Positions 8,700 through 17,112 of a DNA stretch of 64,000 nucleotides are shown here, in pieces. Source of the stretch: Balneola sp. (GTDB lineage: Bacteria > Bacteroidota > Rhodothermia > Balneolales > Balneolaceae); assembly GCA_003712055.1 (NCBI GenBank), contig RHLJ01000007.1, forward strand, positions 1-64,000, read 5' to 3'. The stretch's first letter is position 1; each line of letters begins with the position of its first letter. The notes beneath the pieces are model-generated. The model saw only the letters and a program-made list of their open reading frames with translations. It made no database searches and had not been told where the DNA came from. The translations under genes and the position numbers were made by a program.

Positions 8700-9653
8700 A
8701 TGCAATATCTGGATTTTGAACAGCCCATTGCCGACTTAGAAAAAAAGATTGAAGAGTTGGAAGGGTTATCATCAGTTGGAGACGGAGTTCTAAACAAAGA
8801 AATAACCAGTCTTAGAAAAAAAGTAGATAGTTTAAGAGAAAGCATCTTTAAGAATCTTACCAGATGGCAAAGAGTTCAGCTTGCCAGACACCCTGATCGC
8901 CCATACACCCTCGATTATATTGAACTAATTACCAACGATTTCATTGAGCTCCATGGAGATCGTTATCACTCCGATGATAAAGCAATTGTAGGCGGTTTTG
9001 CTAAGCTTGATGGAGATACTGTAATGGTAATAGGTCACCAAAAAGGGCGCGATACAGCTAAAAGAACATATCGGAATTTTGGAATGGCAAATCCAGAAGG
9101 CTATAGAAAAGCTTATCGATTGATGAAGCTGGCAGAAAAATTTGGAGTGCCAATTATAACTCTACTAGATACACCGGGAGCCTTCCCTGGCTTGGAAGCT
9201 GAGGAACGTGGACAGGCGGAAGCGATCGCAAAGAACCTTAAGATGATGGCGACTTTAAAGGTTCCTTTTGTAACTATTGTGATTGGCGAAGGAGCCAGTG
9301 GAGGGGCTATTGGAATTGGAATGGGAAATGAAGTCTATATGATGGAAAATACATGGTATTCGGTGATCTCGCCTGAATCATGTTCATCTATTCTTTGGAA
9401 GACCTGGGATTATAAGGAACAAGCCGCCGAAGTATTGAAATTAACTGCGTCTGATCTTCAGGAACTGAAAGTAATTGACGGGGTAATTCCTGAACCAATG
9501 GGCGGGGCTCACCGTGATCATAAAGCAGCTGCTGAAGCAGTAAAAAAACAAATTACTGAAAGCTTGGCCCGACTCAAGAAAATGAAGCCCGCTAAACTTA
9601 TAGAGCAGCGCATTGACAAATATGCTGCTATGGGAGCTTATCAAAAGGGTTAA
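8700..9653 (+). CDS. accA: Acetyl-CoA carboxylase carboxyltransferase subunit alpha
   Basis: This 317-residue subunit forms, with AccD, the carboxyltransferase that moves CO2 from biotin to acetyl-CoA in the first committed step of fatty acid synthesis. The N-terminal helical segment ([16 protein letters not shown]) and the crotonase-fold core ([34 protein letters not shown]-like block, [41 protein letters not shown]) are all present at normal length. accD is not in the window. A thioesterase gene follows after 3 bases. Confidence 0.97.
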   Translation: MQYLDFEQPIADLEKKIEELEGLSSVGDGVLNKEITSLRKKVDSLRESIFKNLTRWQRVQLARHPDRPYTLDYIELITNDFIELHGDRYHSDDKAIVGGFAKLDGDTVMVIGHQKGRDTAKRTYRNFGMANPEGYRKAYRLMKLAEKFGVPIITLLDTPGAFPGLEAEERGQAEAIAKNLKMMATLKVPFVTIVIGEGASGGAIGIGMGNEVYMMENTWYSVISPESCSSILWKTWDYKEQAAEVLKLTASDLQELKVIDGVIPEPMGGAHRDHKAAAEAVKKQITESLARLKKMKPAKLIEQRIDKYAAMGAYQKG

Positions 9654-9656
9654 TCA

Positions 9657-10091
9657 TTGAAATTTCCCAAACAAGACCCTCTTATCGAGTTTGATTACTC
9701 GTTACGGTCTCGCTATAGTGAAACCGATAAAATGGGCTATGTTTATAATGGGAGATACCTGGAGTATTTCGAGGCAGCCAGAACAGAAATGATCCGTTCA
9801 TACGGTTTATCCTACCGGAATATGGAAGATGAGGGAATAATGCTTCCGGTTATAAATGCAGAGCTAGAATATAAATCGCCTGTATTTTATGACGAGGAAA
9901 TTAACATTAAAGTATTACTCTACGAAGTTCCTGTTGCCAGATTAGTAACCTATTACAAAGTAGTAGCTAATGAAAGGCAGAAGCTTTGTGTAGAAGGGAA
10001 GGTTGTACTTTGTTTTATGGACGAGGAAACTCGCAGGCCCATCCGTGCTCCAAAGTTTTTTCTCGATTCGATACCTAATTTCTCGAAATGA
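9657..10091 (+). CDS. Acyl-CoA thioesterase, 4HBT hotdog family (YbgC/FadM type)
   Basis: This 144-residue single hotdog-fold protein contains YSETDKMGYVYNGRYLEYFEAARTE, the YbgC/FadM signature in which the usual D-x-x-G-x-V-x-x-x-x-Y pattern holds the catalytic Asp. It should hydrolyse acyl-CoA thioesters; the chain length cannot be told. The start is TTG at 9657, three bases after accA, so it is probably co-transcribed and linked to fatty acid metabolism. Its stop overlaps the region just ahead of the DUF2085 start at 10093. Confidence 0.87.
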   Translation: MKFPKQDPLIEFDYSLRSRYSETDKMGYVYNGRYLEYFEAARTEMIRSYGLSYRNMEDEGIMLPVINAELEYKSPVFYDEEINIKVLLYEVPVARLVTYYKVVANERQKLCVEGKVVLCFMDEETRRPIRAPKFFLDSIPNFSK

Positions 10092-10092
10092 G

Positions 10093-10578
10093 ATGAATGT
10101 CCAGCCACATCAACAACCGCTTTATTTTTTGCTTGCTGTGGTAAGTATCGGCTTATTTACGATTGCTCTTGGTCCTGGGCTATTCCACCAGCCTGATATG
10201 TTCGGTTATAGTTGGCAGCATAGGTTTTTTGATATAGTATGCCATCAAATGCACGACCGATCATATTCATTACATGGAGCTTCATTAGCAGTTTGTTCGA
10301 GGTGCACAGGTATTTATGGCGGTTTTGCATTAGCTGTTTTATTACTGCCTGTAGTTAGTCGTCATTTCACTGTAATAAACTCCTTTTTTTTGAAACTAAT
10401 AGTAGCATCTATCGTGGTTAATTTGCTGGATGTACTGGGAAATCATATTGGGATTTGGACGAATACTTTACATTCACGATTTTTGCTTGGTGCATGGTTT
10501 GGAGTTGCTACAGCATTATTTTTAACTACTGAATTTTTTAAACAAACTCACAAAACGGAGGAAGATTATGGAAAATGA
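10093..10578 (+). CDS. DUF2085 family membrane protein
   Basis: I set the start at the ATG at 10093, one base after the thioesterase stop. The open frame extends further upstream, but only as an overlap with the thioesterase. The 161-residue product has about three or four membrane helices and the family signature RFFDIVCHQMHDRSYSL..GASLAVCSRCTGIYGG. The conserved CHQ and CxRCTGIY suggest a metal or redox site at the membrane. The function of DUF2085 is not known to me. It overlaps the next gene by 11 bases. Confidence 0.82.
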   Translation: MNVQPHQQPLYFLLAVVSIGLFTIALGPGLFHQPDMFGYSWQHRFFDIVCHQMHDRSYSLHGASLAVCSRCTGIYGGFALAVLLLPVVSRHFTVINSFFLKLIVASIVVNLLDVLGNHIGIWTNTLHSRFLLGAWFGVATALFLTTEFFKQTHKTEEDYGK

Positions 10579-11119
10579 AGAATATCCAAGTTATTGGTCA
10601 TCGGTGTTTATTGGAGCAATCATTGTTGGTCTCATAATGTCAGTATTAGGATTGCTAAGTCAATACATGACCATTAACAGTGAACCCACAGGTGCTCCAT
10701 TTGGATTGCCCCAATTGATCGGGATCCTAGTGTGTTTAGTTGGTGCAATTGGGGGATTCTTTGGTGTACGGCACTATGCTAAAGAAAATGAGATTACTTT
10801 TCCGATTGGAAAAGGAGCACTTATAGGACTATTTGTAGGTTTAGTAGGAACCTTGATCAGTACAGTTATCTCTATAATTTGGACATATCTGATTGATCCG
10901 GATTTAGGTCAGGCAGTGTATGACTGGAGTATTGCTAACCTTGAAGCAATGGGATTAACGGATGATCAATTAGAAGCTCAAATGAGATTTATTCCCGAGC
11001 CAAACTCTACCTCAGCAATGATAACACAAACAGGTATTTGGTTAGCTGTGCTTGGAATCCTCAACTCAGTTTCCGGGTTAATTGGTGCAAAAGTCTTTGC
11101 TAGCGAAGACGAGGATTAA
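10568..11119 (+). CDS. DUF4199-like four-helix membrane protein
   Basis: This 183-residue protein has about four hydrophobic helices and the layout of DUF4199, a family common in Bacteroidota (short acidic N-terminus, a helix, the conserved mid-section IGKGALIGLFVGLVGTLISTVISIIWTYLIDP, an amphipathic loop with DDQLEAQM, and a last helix). It overlaps the DUF2085 gene and is followed after 14 bases by a CPBP protease gene. No biochemical role is known. Confidence 0.78.
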   Translation: MENEEYPSYWSSVFIGAIIVGLIMSVLGLLSQYMTINSEPTGAPFGLPQLIGILVCLVGAIGGFFGVRHYAKENEITFPIGKGALIGLFVGLVGTLISTVISIIWTYLIDPDLGQAVYDWSIANLEAMGLTDDQLEAQMRFIPEPNSTSAMITQTGIWLAVLGILNSVSGLIGAKVFASEDED

Positions 11120-11133
11120 TTTCTAAGCAATTT

Positions 11134-12117
11134 ATGGAAGAGGAAAAGTACTCTACTCAAAAAAACAACGATATTTCTTACGAACGAGTGGAGACTCCTC
11201 CTCTTCTTTCCTGTGTTGAGAAAAATGGGTTTTCGCATTGGGCTCTTGCCTTTGCTTGGATGCTATTCGGACTCATCGCATTTCAAGTCGTAGCAAATGT
11301 ACTTGCGCTTATATTTATACTCCCTCATGTTTCAGATCCTACCAATGCCGATGCATTAATGGTAGCCATACAGGAGAACCTGAATTCAACCTTTGTAGCT
11401 AATTCTATAGGTCAGTTTCTTGTGATAGGATTGGCATCATATCTAATTTCTAAAGTACATGCTCCAAAGGGAAAACATCATGAATTCCTAAGACTTAAAG
11501 GAGCTCCAAAACTTGGTCTAAATACGGGTTTATCCATCCTACTATTAGTTTCCTCATGGGGAGTAGTGAACTTTCTTGGATGGCTGAACATGGGTTTCAT
11601 AGACTGGTTAATAAGCGTTTTCCCAGCTTTGGAGCTCATTAAAGAGCTTCAGCAGCAGATGGCTGAGCTTATTACCAGTTTCATTAAAACAGAGAATTCA
11701 TTGTTCTATGGACTGATCTATATAGCTCTTGTGCCCGCTATTTTTGAGGAGATCATGTTTAGGGGATACATTCAAAGAGCTCTTGAAAAAAGCTGGGGAG
11801 TATGGGCAGCAATGATTGTATCCAGCCTCATGTTTGGGGCATACCACCTTCAAGCCGGAGCTGTTTTACCGTTGGCTTTTATCGGGTTCGTTTTAGCTTA
11901 CGTGACCTATATATCAGACAGTCTCATTCCCGCAATGGTTCTTCATTTTATTAATAATGGAAGCCAGGTAGTGTATGGATCACTAAATCCAGAGTTTTTA
12001 GAACAAACAGCTTCTTCTGATATAGGAATGCCCTGGGGAATTGTAATTCTTAGTATGATTATTTGTCCGGCATTGTTTTTATTAATGCATAAGTTGAATC
12101 CTAAACGCCAGCTATGA
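11134..12117 (+). CDS. CPBP family intramembrane glutamic endopeptidase
   Basis: This 327-residue multi-spanning protein (about eight helices) has the three CPBP/Abi motifs in order: EEIMFRGYIQ (EExxxR), FGAYHLQ (FxxxH) and HFINN (HxxxN). These form the intramembrane active site of Rce1-like proteases. In bacteria such proteins process membrane or prenylated peptides or act in immunity and bacteriocin maturation; the substrate here is unknown. Its stop overlaps the DUF2007 start by four bases (ATGA), so translation is coupled. Confidence 0.88.
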   Translation: MEEEKYSTQKNNDISYERVETPPLLSCVEKNGFSHWALAFAWMLFGLIAFQVVANVLALIFILPHVSDPTNADALMVAIQENLNSTFVANSIGQFLVIGLASYLISKVHAPKGKHHEFLRLKGAPKLGLNTGLSILLLVSSWGVVNFLGWLNMGFIDWLISVFPALELIKELQQQMAELITSFIKTENSLFYGLIYIALVPAIFEEIMFRGYIQRALEKSWGVWAAMIVSSLMFGAYHLQAGAVLPLAFIGFVLAYVTYISDSLIPAMVLHFINNGSQVVYGSLNPEFLEQTASSDIGMPWGIVILSMIICPALFLLMHKLNPKRQL

Positions 12118-12404
12118 GTTTATTTGATCATCCAAAACCCAATGAGATAGATAACTGGGTATGTGTACTTGAGGGGAGTACTAATTATGAAGTTGATTTG
12201 GCAAGGAATTATCTCTCAAACCTGAAAATCCCATCCAATATCCTATCCAAGAGAGACTCTGCACATAGTTTAGTAGTTGGAGAAATGGCTCTCATCTACT
12301 TATATGTTCCTGTTGAGTTTGAGAAGAAAGCAAGGAAAGTACTAAAGGAACTCGAGGAGGGATTATCTGATTTTGATATCAACCCCGAGGGTGAGGAAGA
12401 ATAG
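12114..12404 (+). CDS. DUF2007-type putative signal-transducing protein
   Basis: This 96-residue acidic protein resembles DUF2007: an N-terminal strand (WVCVLEGSTNYEVDLARNYL), the recognition of two conformers of a ferredoxin-like fold, and the closing YLYVPVEFEKKARKVLKEL. It overlaps the CPBP gene at the start and the cdsA GTG at the end, so it belongs to the same translational unit. No catalytic residues are apparent, and its function is unknown beyond a likely small ligand- or protein-binding role. Confidence 0.75.
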   Translation: MSLFDHPKPNEIDNWVCVLEGSTNYEVDLARNYLSNLKIPSNILSKRDSAHSLVVGEMALIYLYVPVEFEKKARKVLKELEEGLSDFDINPEGEEE

Positions 12405-13225
12405 TGAGTGAACTGGCAAAACGGATAGTCTTTGCTATTCCCGCTGCAGCCCTATTCATCTGGATTACCTGGCTTGGAGGGTGGTACTTCAAAGCGATGA
12501 TGATCGGTATTGGTTTTTTCATCCAGAGTGAAATGATCAAGATTCTTGATGGAGCGAAAAACCCGGTAGACACCTTGTTTCCCTATACCATTGGATTATG
12601 GGTTATGCTATCTCAGGAAATACCATTTAGTTTTGAGATAGGGGTTGGGATTTTTGTTCTTTTTGTAGCCGTACAAACTTTTAACAAAAGCGAATTTGAT
12701 CTGTCAGAACTTACAACCACAGTATTTGCGGGTTTGTATGCACCCATAGGTATTCTATCACTTATTATGATCTCTTCAATTGGTTCATCAGAAGTTGGTT
12801 TCACTTTGGTGATGCTATTGGCATTCATGGTATGGGGGAGTGATGTACTTGCCTATTTTGGAGGGAAAGCTTTTGGAAAACATGCTTTAGCACCTTCAAT
12901 AAGTCCAAATAAAACCTGGGAAGGATTTTTCTTTGGATATCTGGGTAGTGCGATTGGTGCTCTGGCAGTATGGTTTTTATTTCCATATCAGTCTGGGCTC
13001 ACGCTGGTGAATCTAATCCCGATGGCATTATTAGTAGCCACCTTCGGACCAATTGGTGACTTATTGGAAAGTAAGTTAAAGCGAAAAGCAGGAGTAAAAG
13101 ACTCATCAACATTACTGCCAGGTCATGGAGGTTTTTTCGATCGATTTGATGCATTAATTCTCGCTGCACCTGTAGCTTTGATTTATCTAAAGGTGTTAGT
13201 TGAGATAGGAAACGTTTCCTTCTAA
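12404..13225 (+). CDS. cdsA: Phosphatidate cytidylyltransferase
   Basis: This 273-residue integral membrane enzyme makes CDP-diacylglycerol from phosphatidate and CTP, the entry to phospholipid synthesis. About eight helices precede the C-terminal CdsA signature: SPNKTWEG, GPIGDLLESKLKRKAGVKDSS and LLPGHGGFFDRFDAL. The start is a GTG that overlaps the preceding stop codon by one base (TAGTG). Its place behind accA and a thioesterase makes this stretch a lipid-biased gene group. Confidence 0.95.
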   Translation: MSELAKRIVFAIPAAALFIWITWLGGWYFKAMMIGIGFFIQSEMIKILDGAKNPVDTLFPYTIGLWVMLSQEIPFSFEIGVGIFVLFVAVQTFNKSEFDLSELTTTVFAGLYAPIGILSLIMISSIGSSEVGFTLVMLLAFMVWGSDVLAYFGGKAFGKHALAPSISPNKTWEGFFFGYLGSAIGALAVWFLFPYQSGLTLVNLIPMALLVATFGPIGDLLESKLKRKAGVKDSSTLLPGHGGFFDRFDALILAAPVALIYLKVLVEIGNVSF

Positions 13226-13257
13226 AAAGCTATTCTCTAGAACGAAAAGGAGAACCA

Positions 13258-14160
13258 ATGAAGCATATTCTACTTACCGGGGGAACCGGATTTATTGGAC
13301 AGGAGTTGAGAACCCTTCTTCTTATGGAGGGGTATTATGTTACTGTAATAACCAGGAATCCCAAGAAGTATGCTGATGAAGCGGCAAAGAACCAGCAATT
13401 CATAAGTTGGGAGGATGATCTTACGGAAGCGGTCAACACCTCTGATGCTATTATTCATTTAGCCGGAGAAGGAATTTTTAACCAGCGCTGGAATGAAGAA
13501 GTAAAAAAAAGAATCTATGATAGCCGTATCGATTCTACTCGTGCATTAATTGAAGCCATTGAAAAAGCAGAGTCAAAACCGGAAATCTTCATTTCGGCTT
13601 CAGCATCCGGTTTTTATGGAAACCAAGGCGATACTTTTTTAGATGAGAGCTACGGGGTATCAAGCGACTTTTTAGCCCAGGTATGCAAAGATTGGGAGGA
13701 AGAATCCCAAAAAGTTTCAGGTTTAGGAGTTCGGGTGGTAAACCCTCGTATCGGAATAGTGCTTGAAAAAAATGGTGGCGCTCTAGAAAAGATGCTTACT
13801 CCTTTCAAAATAGGAGTGGGCGGTCCGGTGGGTGATGGAAAACAGTATATGAGCTGGATACATAGAATGGATCTTTGCAATGCTCTACTGTTCCCACTAA
13901 CTAATAAAGAGCTCCAAGGGCCATATAATGTGTGTGCACCAGAACCAGCAACTATGAATGAGTTTGCATCTGTGCTTGCATCGGTACTTAACCGTCCCAA
14001 TATATTCAGAGTACCAAAATTTGCTCTGGAACTAGTTTATGGTGAAGGAGCCAAGCCCATTATGGACAGCATAAGAATGCAACCTAAAGCTTTACAAGTG
14101 CAAGGTTTTGAGTTTCGTTTTGAAGATTTAGAAGAGGCTCTTGCTGATATTTTGGAGTAA
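13258..14160 (+). CDS. TIGR01777 family NAD(P)-dependent epimerase (YfcH-like)
   Basis: This 300-residue extended short-chain dehydrogenase starts with a Rossmann loop (ILLTGGTGFIGQELR). It has the family markers IIHLAGEGIFNQRWNEEVKKRIYDSRIDSTRAL, SASASGFYGNQGD (catalytic YG region), RIGIVLEKNGGAL and the SDR39U1/YfcH-type C-terminal block (MSWIHRMDL, GPYNVCAPEP). Substrates of TIGR01777 proteins are largely undefined. It is preceded by a good AAAAGGAG ribosome site ahead of the ATG. Confidence 0.9.
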   Translation: MKHILLTGGTGFIGQELRTLLLMEGYYVTVITRNPKKYADEAAKNQQFISWEDDLTEAVNTSDAIIHLAGEGIFNQRWNEEVKKRIYDSRIDSTRALIEAIEKAESKPEIFISASASGFYGNQGDTFLDESYGVSSDFLAQVCKDWEEESQKVSGLGVRVVNPRIGIVLEKNGGALEKMLTPFKIGVGGPVGDGKQYMSWIHRMDLCNALLFPLTNKELQGPYNVCAPEPATMNEFASVLASVLNRPNIFRVPKFALELVYGEGAKPIMDSIRMQPKALQVQGFEFRFEDLEEALADILE

Positions 14161-14187
14161 GTACATTATTCCGGTTATCTTCAGATT

Positions 14188-15258
14188 ATGAACAGCAAGT
14201 TGAAAGATAGAATTTTCTTTATTCTGAACACCATTGCGTTCTGGTTCCTGGCTTTTATGTTCTATGATGTATTTCGTAGAATGGGGCTTTCTGATCAACC
14301 AGGAATAGAATTACTGGAGGAGCCTTTAACACGCCTCGAGAATCTCGAATTAAATGGTAAGTTGGGTTTTTTAACCGGGCTATTCTTTAGTCTTATCGAA
14401 TTCTCTTTTGAAAGGCCGGTATTGAAACGCAGATCATTGGGAATGAGACTGCTTATTAAAAGTGGGGTGTATTTGCTGCTCATGCATATGATTTTGGCAG
14501 TGGGCCTTTTTAATTTAAATCGATTTTTAGATACCCCCCTTAGTTTCACTTACAAACAACTTCTTACTAGTGGAGCTGTATGGTCCATAACCATTTACTT
14601 CTTCGTTTGTAGTGTATTGTACAGTTTTCTTCGAATGGTAAATGAGAAGTTTGGTCCGGGGGTACTTTGGGATATGATGCGAGGGAAATACCTCAATCCA
14701 AGGGTAGAGAAGAAGATTTTCATGTTCCTGGATTTGAAATCCTCCACTGCTCTCGCCGAAAAGATGGGGTACCTGAAATATAGTACCTTGATTCAGCAAT
14801 GCTTTTATGACTTAAATGAAGTCGTTCAGCAATTTGATGGTCAAATCTATCAATATGTTGGAGATGAAGCGGTAATAGCCTGGGATTATGAAAAAGGAAT
14901 TAATGAGAATAAGTGTATCGACTGTTATTTCTCTTTCCAGAGGAAATTGTTTAAAAGAAAAGATTTCTATCAATCAGAGTTCGGATTACTTCCCGAATTT
15001 AAAGCAGGGTTACATGGCGGAGAATTGGTAGTAACCGAAGTTGGTGTGGTAAAAAAAGAGATAGCCTATCACGGAGACGTGATTAATACTACAGCAAGGA
15101 TTCAGGCCGAGTGTAATACTTATGGAGAACAACTCCTTATCTCAGAAGAGTTAGTATCGGATTTAGCACTCACGAATCATACTCCTTCATTCATTGGGGA
15201 AGTGATGTTGAAAGGCAAAGAGTTGCCCGTGAAATTACATTCGGTAAAAGTTGTATAA
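14188..15258 (+). CDS. Membrane-anchored class III adenylate/guanylate cyclase
   Basis: The 356-residue protein has four predicted membrane helices in its first ~150 residues. The cyclase catalytic domain (~175-350) contains the two metal-binding aspartates (MFLDLKSSTALAEKMG and YQYVGDEAVIAW) and a GLHGGELVVTEVG..HGDVINTTARIQ segment that forms the rest of the nucleotide site. It should make cAMP or cGMP; I cannot decide which. No cyclic-nucleotide-binding effector lies in the window. Confidence 0.85.
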   Translation: MNSKLKDRIFFILNTIAFWFLAFMFYDVFRRMGLSDQPGIELLEEPLTRLENLELNGKLGFLTGLFFSLIEFSFERPVLKRRSLGMRLLIKSGVYLLLMHMILAVGLFNLNRFLDTPLSFTYKQLLTSGAVWSITIYFFVCSVLYSFLRMVNEKFGPGVLWDMMRGKYLNPRVEKKIFMFLDLKSSTALAEKMGYLKYSTLIQQCFYDLNEVVQQFDGQIYQYVGDEAVIAWDYEKGINENKCIDCYFSFQRKLFKRKDFYQSEFGLLPEFKAGLHGGELVVTEVGVVKKEIAYHGDVINTTARIQAECNTYGEQLLISEELVSDLALTNHTPSFIGEVMLKGKELPVKLHSVKVV

Positions 15259-15317
15259 ATCACTTAGTCCCTTGAAATGCATAAAACTCTCCGTACTTTT
15301 AAGTTTATTCCTTCGAA

Positions 15318-15381
15318 GTCATCCTGAGTGCAGCGAAGGATCAACAGGAATTGCTGATCCTTCGGCAAGTCTCAGAATGAC
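15318..15381. repeat. Dispersed hairpin repeat, copy 1 (GTCATCCTGAG family)
   Basis: This 64-bp imperfect palindrome has an outer 11-base arm (GTCATCCTGAG / CTCAGAATGAC, one mismatch) and a perfect inner 9-bp arm (CGAAGGATC / GATCCTTCG). Three related copies lie at 22931, 24610 and 26946. The loop differs from the others. It fills most of the gap between the cyclase and ettA. Confidence 0.85.
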
Positions 15382-15406
15382 CAAAAACTAAACAAACTAT
15401 AGTCTC

Positions 15407-17077
15407 TTGAGCGATCAAAAAATAATTTTTTCCATGGTTGGGGTAAGCAAGGTGCACAAACCCAACAAAACCGTACTAAAAAATATTTATCTGTCCTTCT
15501 TTTATGGAGCCAAAATAGGAGTCCTAGGGCTCAATGGAGCAGGTAAATCCACCCTGCTTCGAATTATAGCCGGAGAAGACAAAGATTATCTAGGAGACAT
15601 AAGTGTGCAGAAAGGCATTACTTTTGGTTACTTGCCTCAGGAACCACATCTTGATCCGGAAAAAACGGTAAAAGAGATCGTAGAAGAAGGAGTTCAGGAG
15701 ACGGTTGATTTACTCAAAGAGTATGAAGATATAAATGCCGCCTTTGCTGATCCCGATGCAGACTTTGATGCACTAATAGAAAAACAGGCCAAGCTTCAGG
15801 AGAAAATTGATCATTTGGATGCTTGGGATTTAGATTCAAAACTTAACCAGGCAATGGACGCACTTCGCTGTCCTCCCGGAGAAACCCCCGTTACTGTGCT
15901 CTCAGGTGGAGAAGCCCGGCGCGTTGCACTCTGCCGATTACTTCTAAAAAAGCCAGATGTACTCCTACTTGATGAACCCACCAACCATTTAGATGCTGAA
16001 TCGGTAAGTTGGTTAGAACAACATCTTGACCGATATGAAGGGACGGTAATTGCAGTAACTCACGACCGGTATTTCCTTGATAATGTAGCGGGTTGGATTT
16101 TGGAACTGGATCGAGGAGAAGGGATTCCTTTCAAAGGAAATTATACTTCCTGGCTGGAACAGAAATCAGATAGACTTAAGCAGGAAGAAAAGCAAGAATC
16201 CAATCGCCAAAAAACCTTACAACAGGAACTGGAATGGATTCGGCAGAACCCTAAAGGGCGTAGAGCGAAGAGTAAAGCCAGGATTAGTGCTTATGAAGAA
16301 CTTCTTGCCCAGGAGACTGAAAAGCGAAACGATGATATGCAGATATCAATCCCAGCAGGTCCCAGATTGGGTAATAAAGTGATAGAAGCTCATGGAGTTT
16401 CAAAAGGCTATGATGACAAATTACTTTACGAGAATATGGAATTTCAACTTCCGCCAGGAGGTATTGTTGGGGTTATTGGAGCGAATGGTGCGGGTAAAAC
16501 CACACTGTTTAGGATGATCATTGGAGAAGAAACTCCTGATAAAGGACAATTAGAACTAGGAGAAACAGTGAAGCTTGGTTATATCGATCAGAAAAGGCCT
16601 CTGGATCCATCCAAGACTATCTGGGAAGAAATATCGGGCGGATATGATATTATTCAGCTTGGAAATCGTGAGATAAACTCAAGAGCTTACGTTGGTAAAT
16701 TCAATTTTGCAGGGAGTGACCAACAAAAGAAAACGGATCAACTTTCGGGAGGAGAGCGAAACAGAGTTCATTTAGCCAAGATGCTTAAAGAAGGAGCAAA
16801 TGTGCTTCTACTTGATGAGCCTACCAATGATCTGGATGTGAACACTCTCCGTGCCCTGGAAGAGGCTTTACTAACATTTGCTGGTTGCGCAGTGGTTATC
16901 TCGCACGATCGTTGGTTCCTGGATAGAGTAGCTACTCATATCCTGGCTTTTGAAGGAGATAGTCAGGTGTATTGGTTCGAAGGTAATTACCAGGAATATG
17001 AAGAGAACCGAAAAGAACGTTTAGGGATTACGGACGACCAACCGCGAAGAATTGCCTATAAGAAGTTGATGCGCTAA
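15407..17077 (+). CDS. ettA: Energy-dependent translational throttle protein EttA (ABC-F)
   Basis: This 556-residue soluble ABC-F ATPase has two nucleotide-binding domains: GLNGAGKST, LSGGEARRVALC, LLLDEPTNHLD in the first, and GANGAGKTT, LSGGERNRVHLAKML, LLLDEPTNDLD in the second. A charged linker (SDRLKQEEKQESNRQKTL..GRRAKSKARISAYEELL) between them inserts into the ribosomal E site. Length and linker match EttA, which gates the first elongation steps according to the ADP/ATP ratio. The start is TTG, 26 bases after the hairpin repeat. Confidence 0.95.
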   Translation: MSDQKIIFSMVGVSKVHKPNKTVLKNIYLSFFYGAKIGVLGLNGAGKSTLLRIIAGEDKDYLGDISVQKGITFGYLPQEPHLDPEKTVKEIVEEGVQETVDLLKEYEDINAAFADPDADFDALIEKQAKLQEKIDHLDAWDLDSKLNQAMDALRCPPGETPVTVLSGGEARRVALCRLLLKKPDVLLLDEPTNHLDAESVSWLEQHLDRYEGTVIAVTHDRYFLDNVAGWILELDRGEGIPFKGNYTSWLEQKSDRLKQEEKQESNRQKTLQQELEWIRQNPKGRRAKSKARISAYEELLAQETEKRNDDMQISIPAGPRLGNKVIEAHGVSKGYDDKLLYENMEFQLPPGGIVGVIGANGAGKTTLFRMIIGEETPDKGQLELGETVKLGYIDQKRPLDPSKTIWEEISGGYDIIQLGNREINSRAYVGKFNFAGSDQQKKTDQLSGGERNRVHLAKMLKEGANVLLLDEPTNDLDVNTLRALEEALLTFAGCAVVISHDRWFLDRVATHILAFEGDSQVYWFEGNYQEYEENRKERLGITDDQPRRIAYKKLMR

Positions 17078-17112
17078 GAAGGAAATGTCAATCGGAGGAA
17101 TTATATAAAGAA

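Noticed and set aside
10003-10092. Upstream extension of the DUF2085 frame
   Set aside because: The 30 extra codons overlap the thioesterase and have no similarity to DUF2085; the ATG at 10093 gives the expected length.
13650-14000. 116-codon minus-strand frame
   Set aside because: It is antisense to the TIGR01777 epimerase with conserved motifs on the plus strand.
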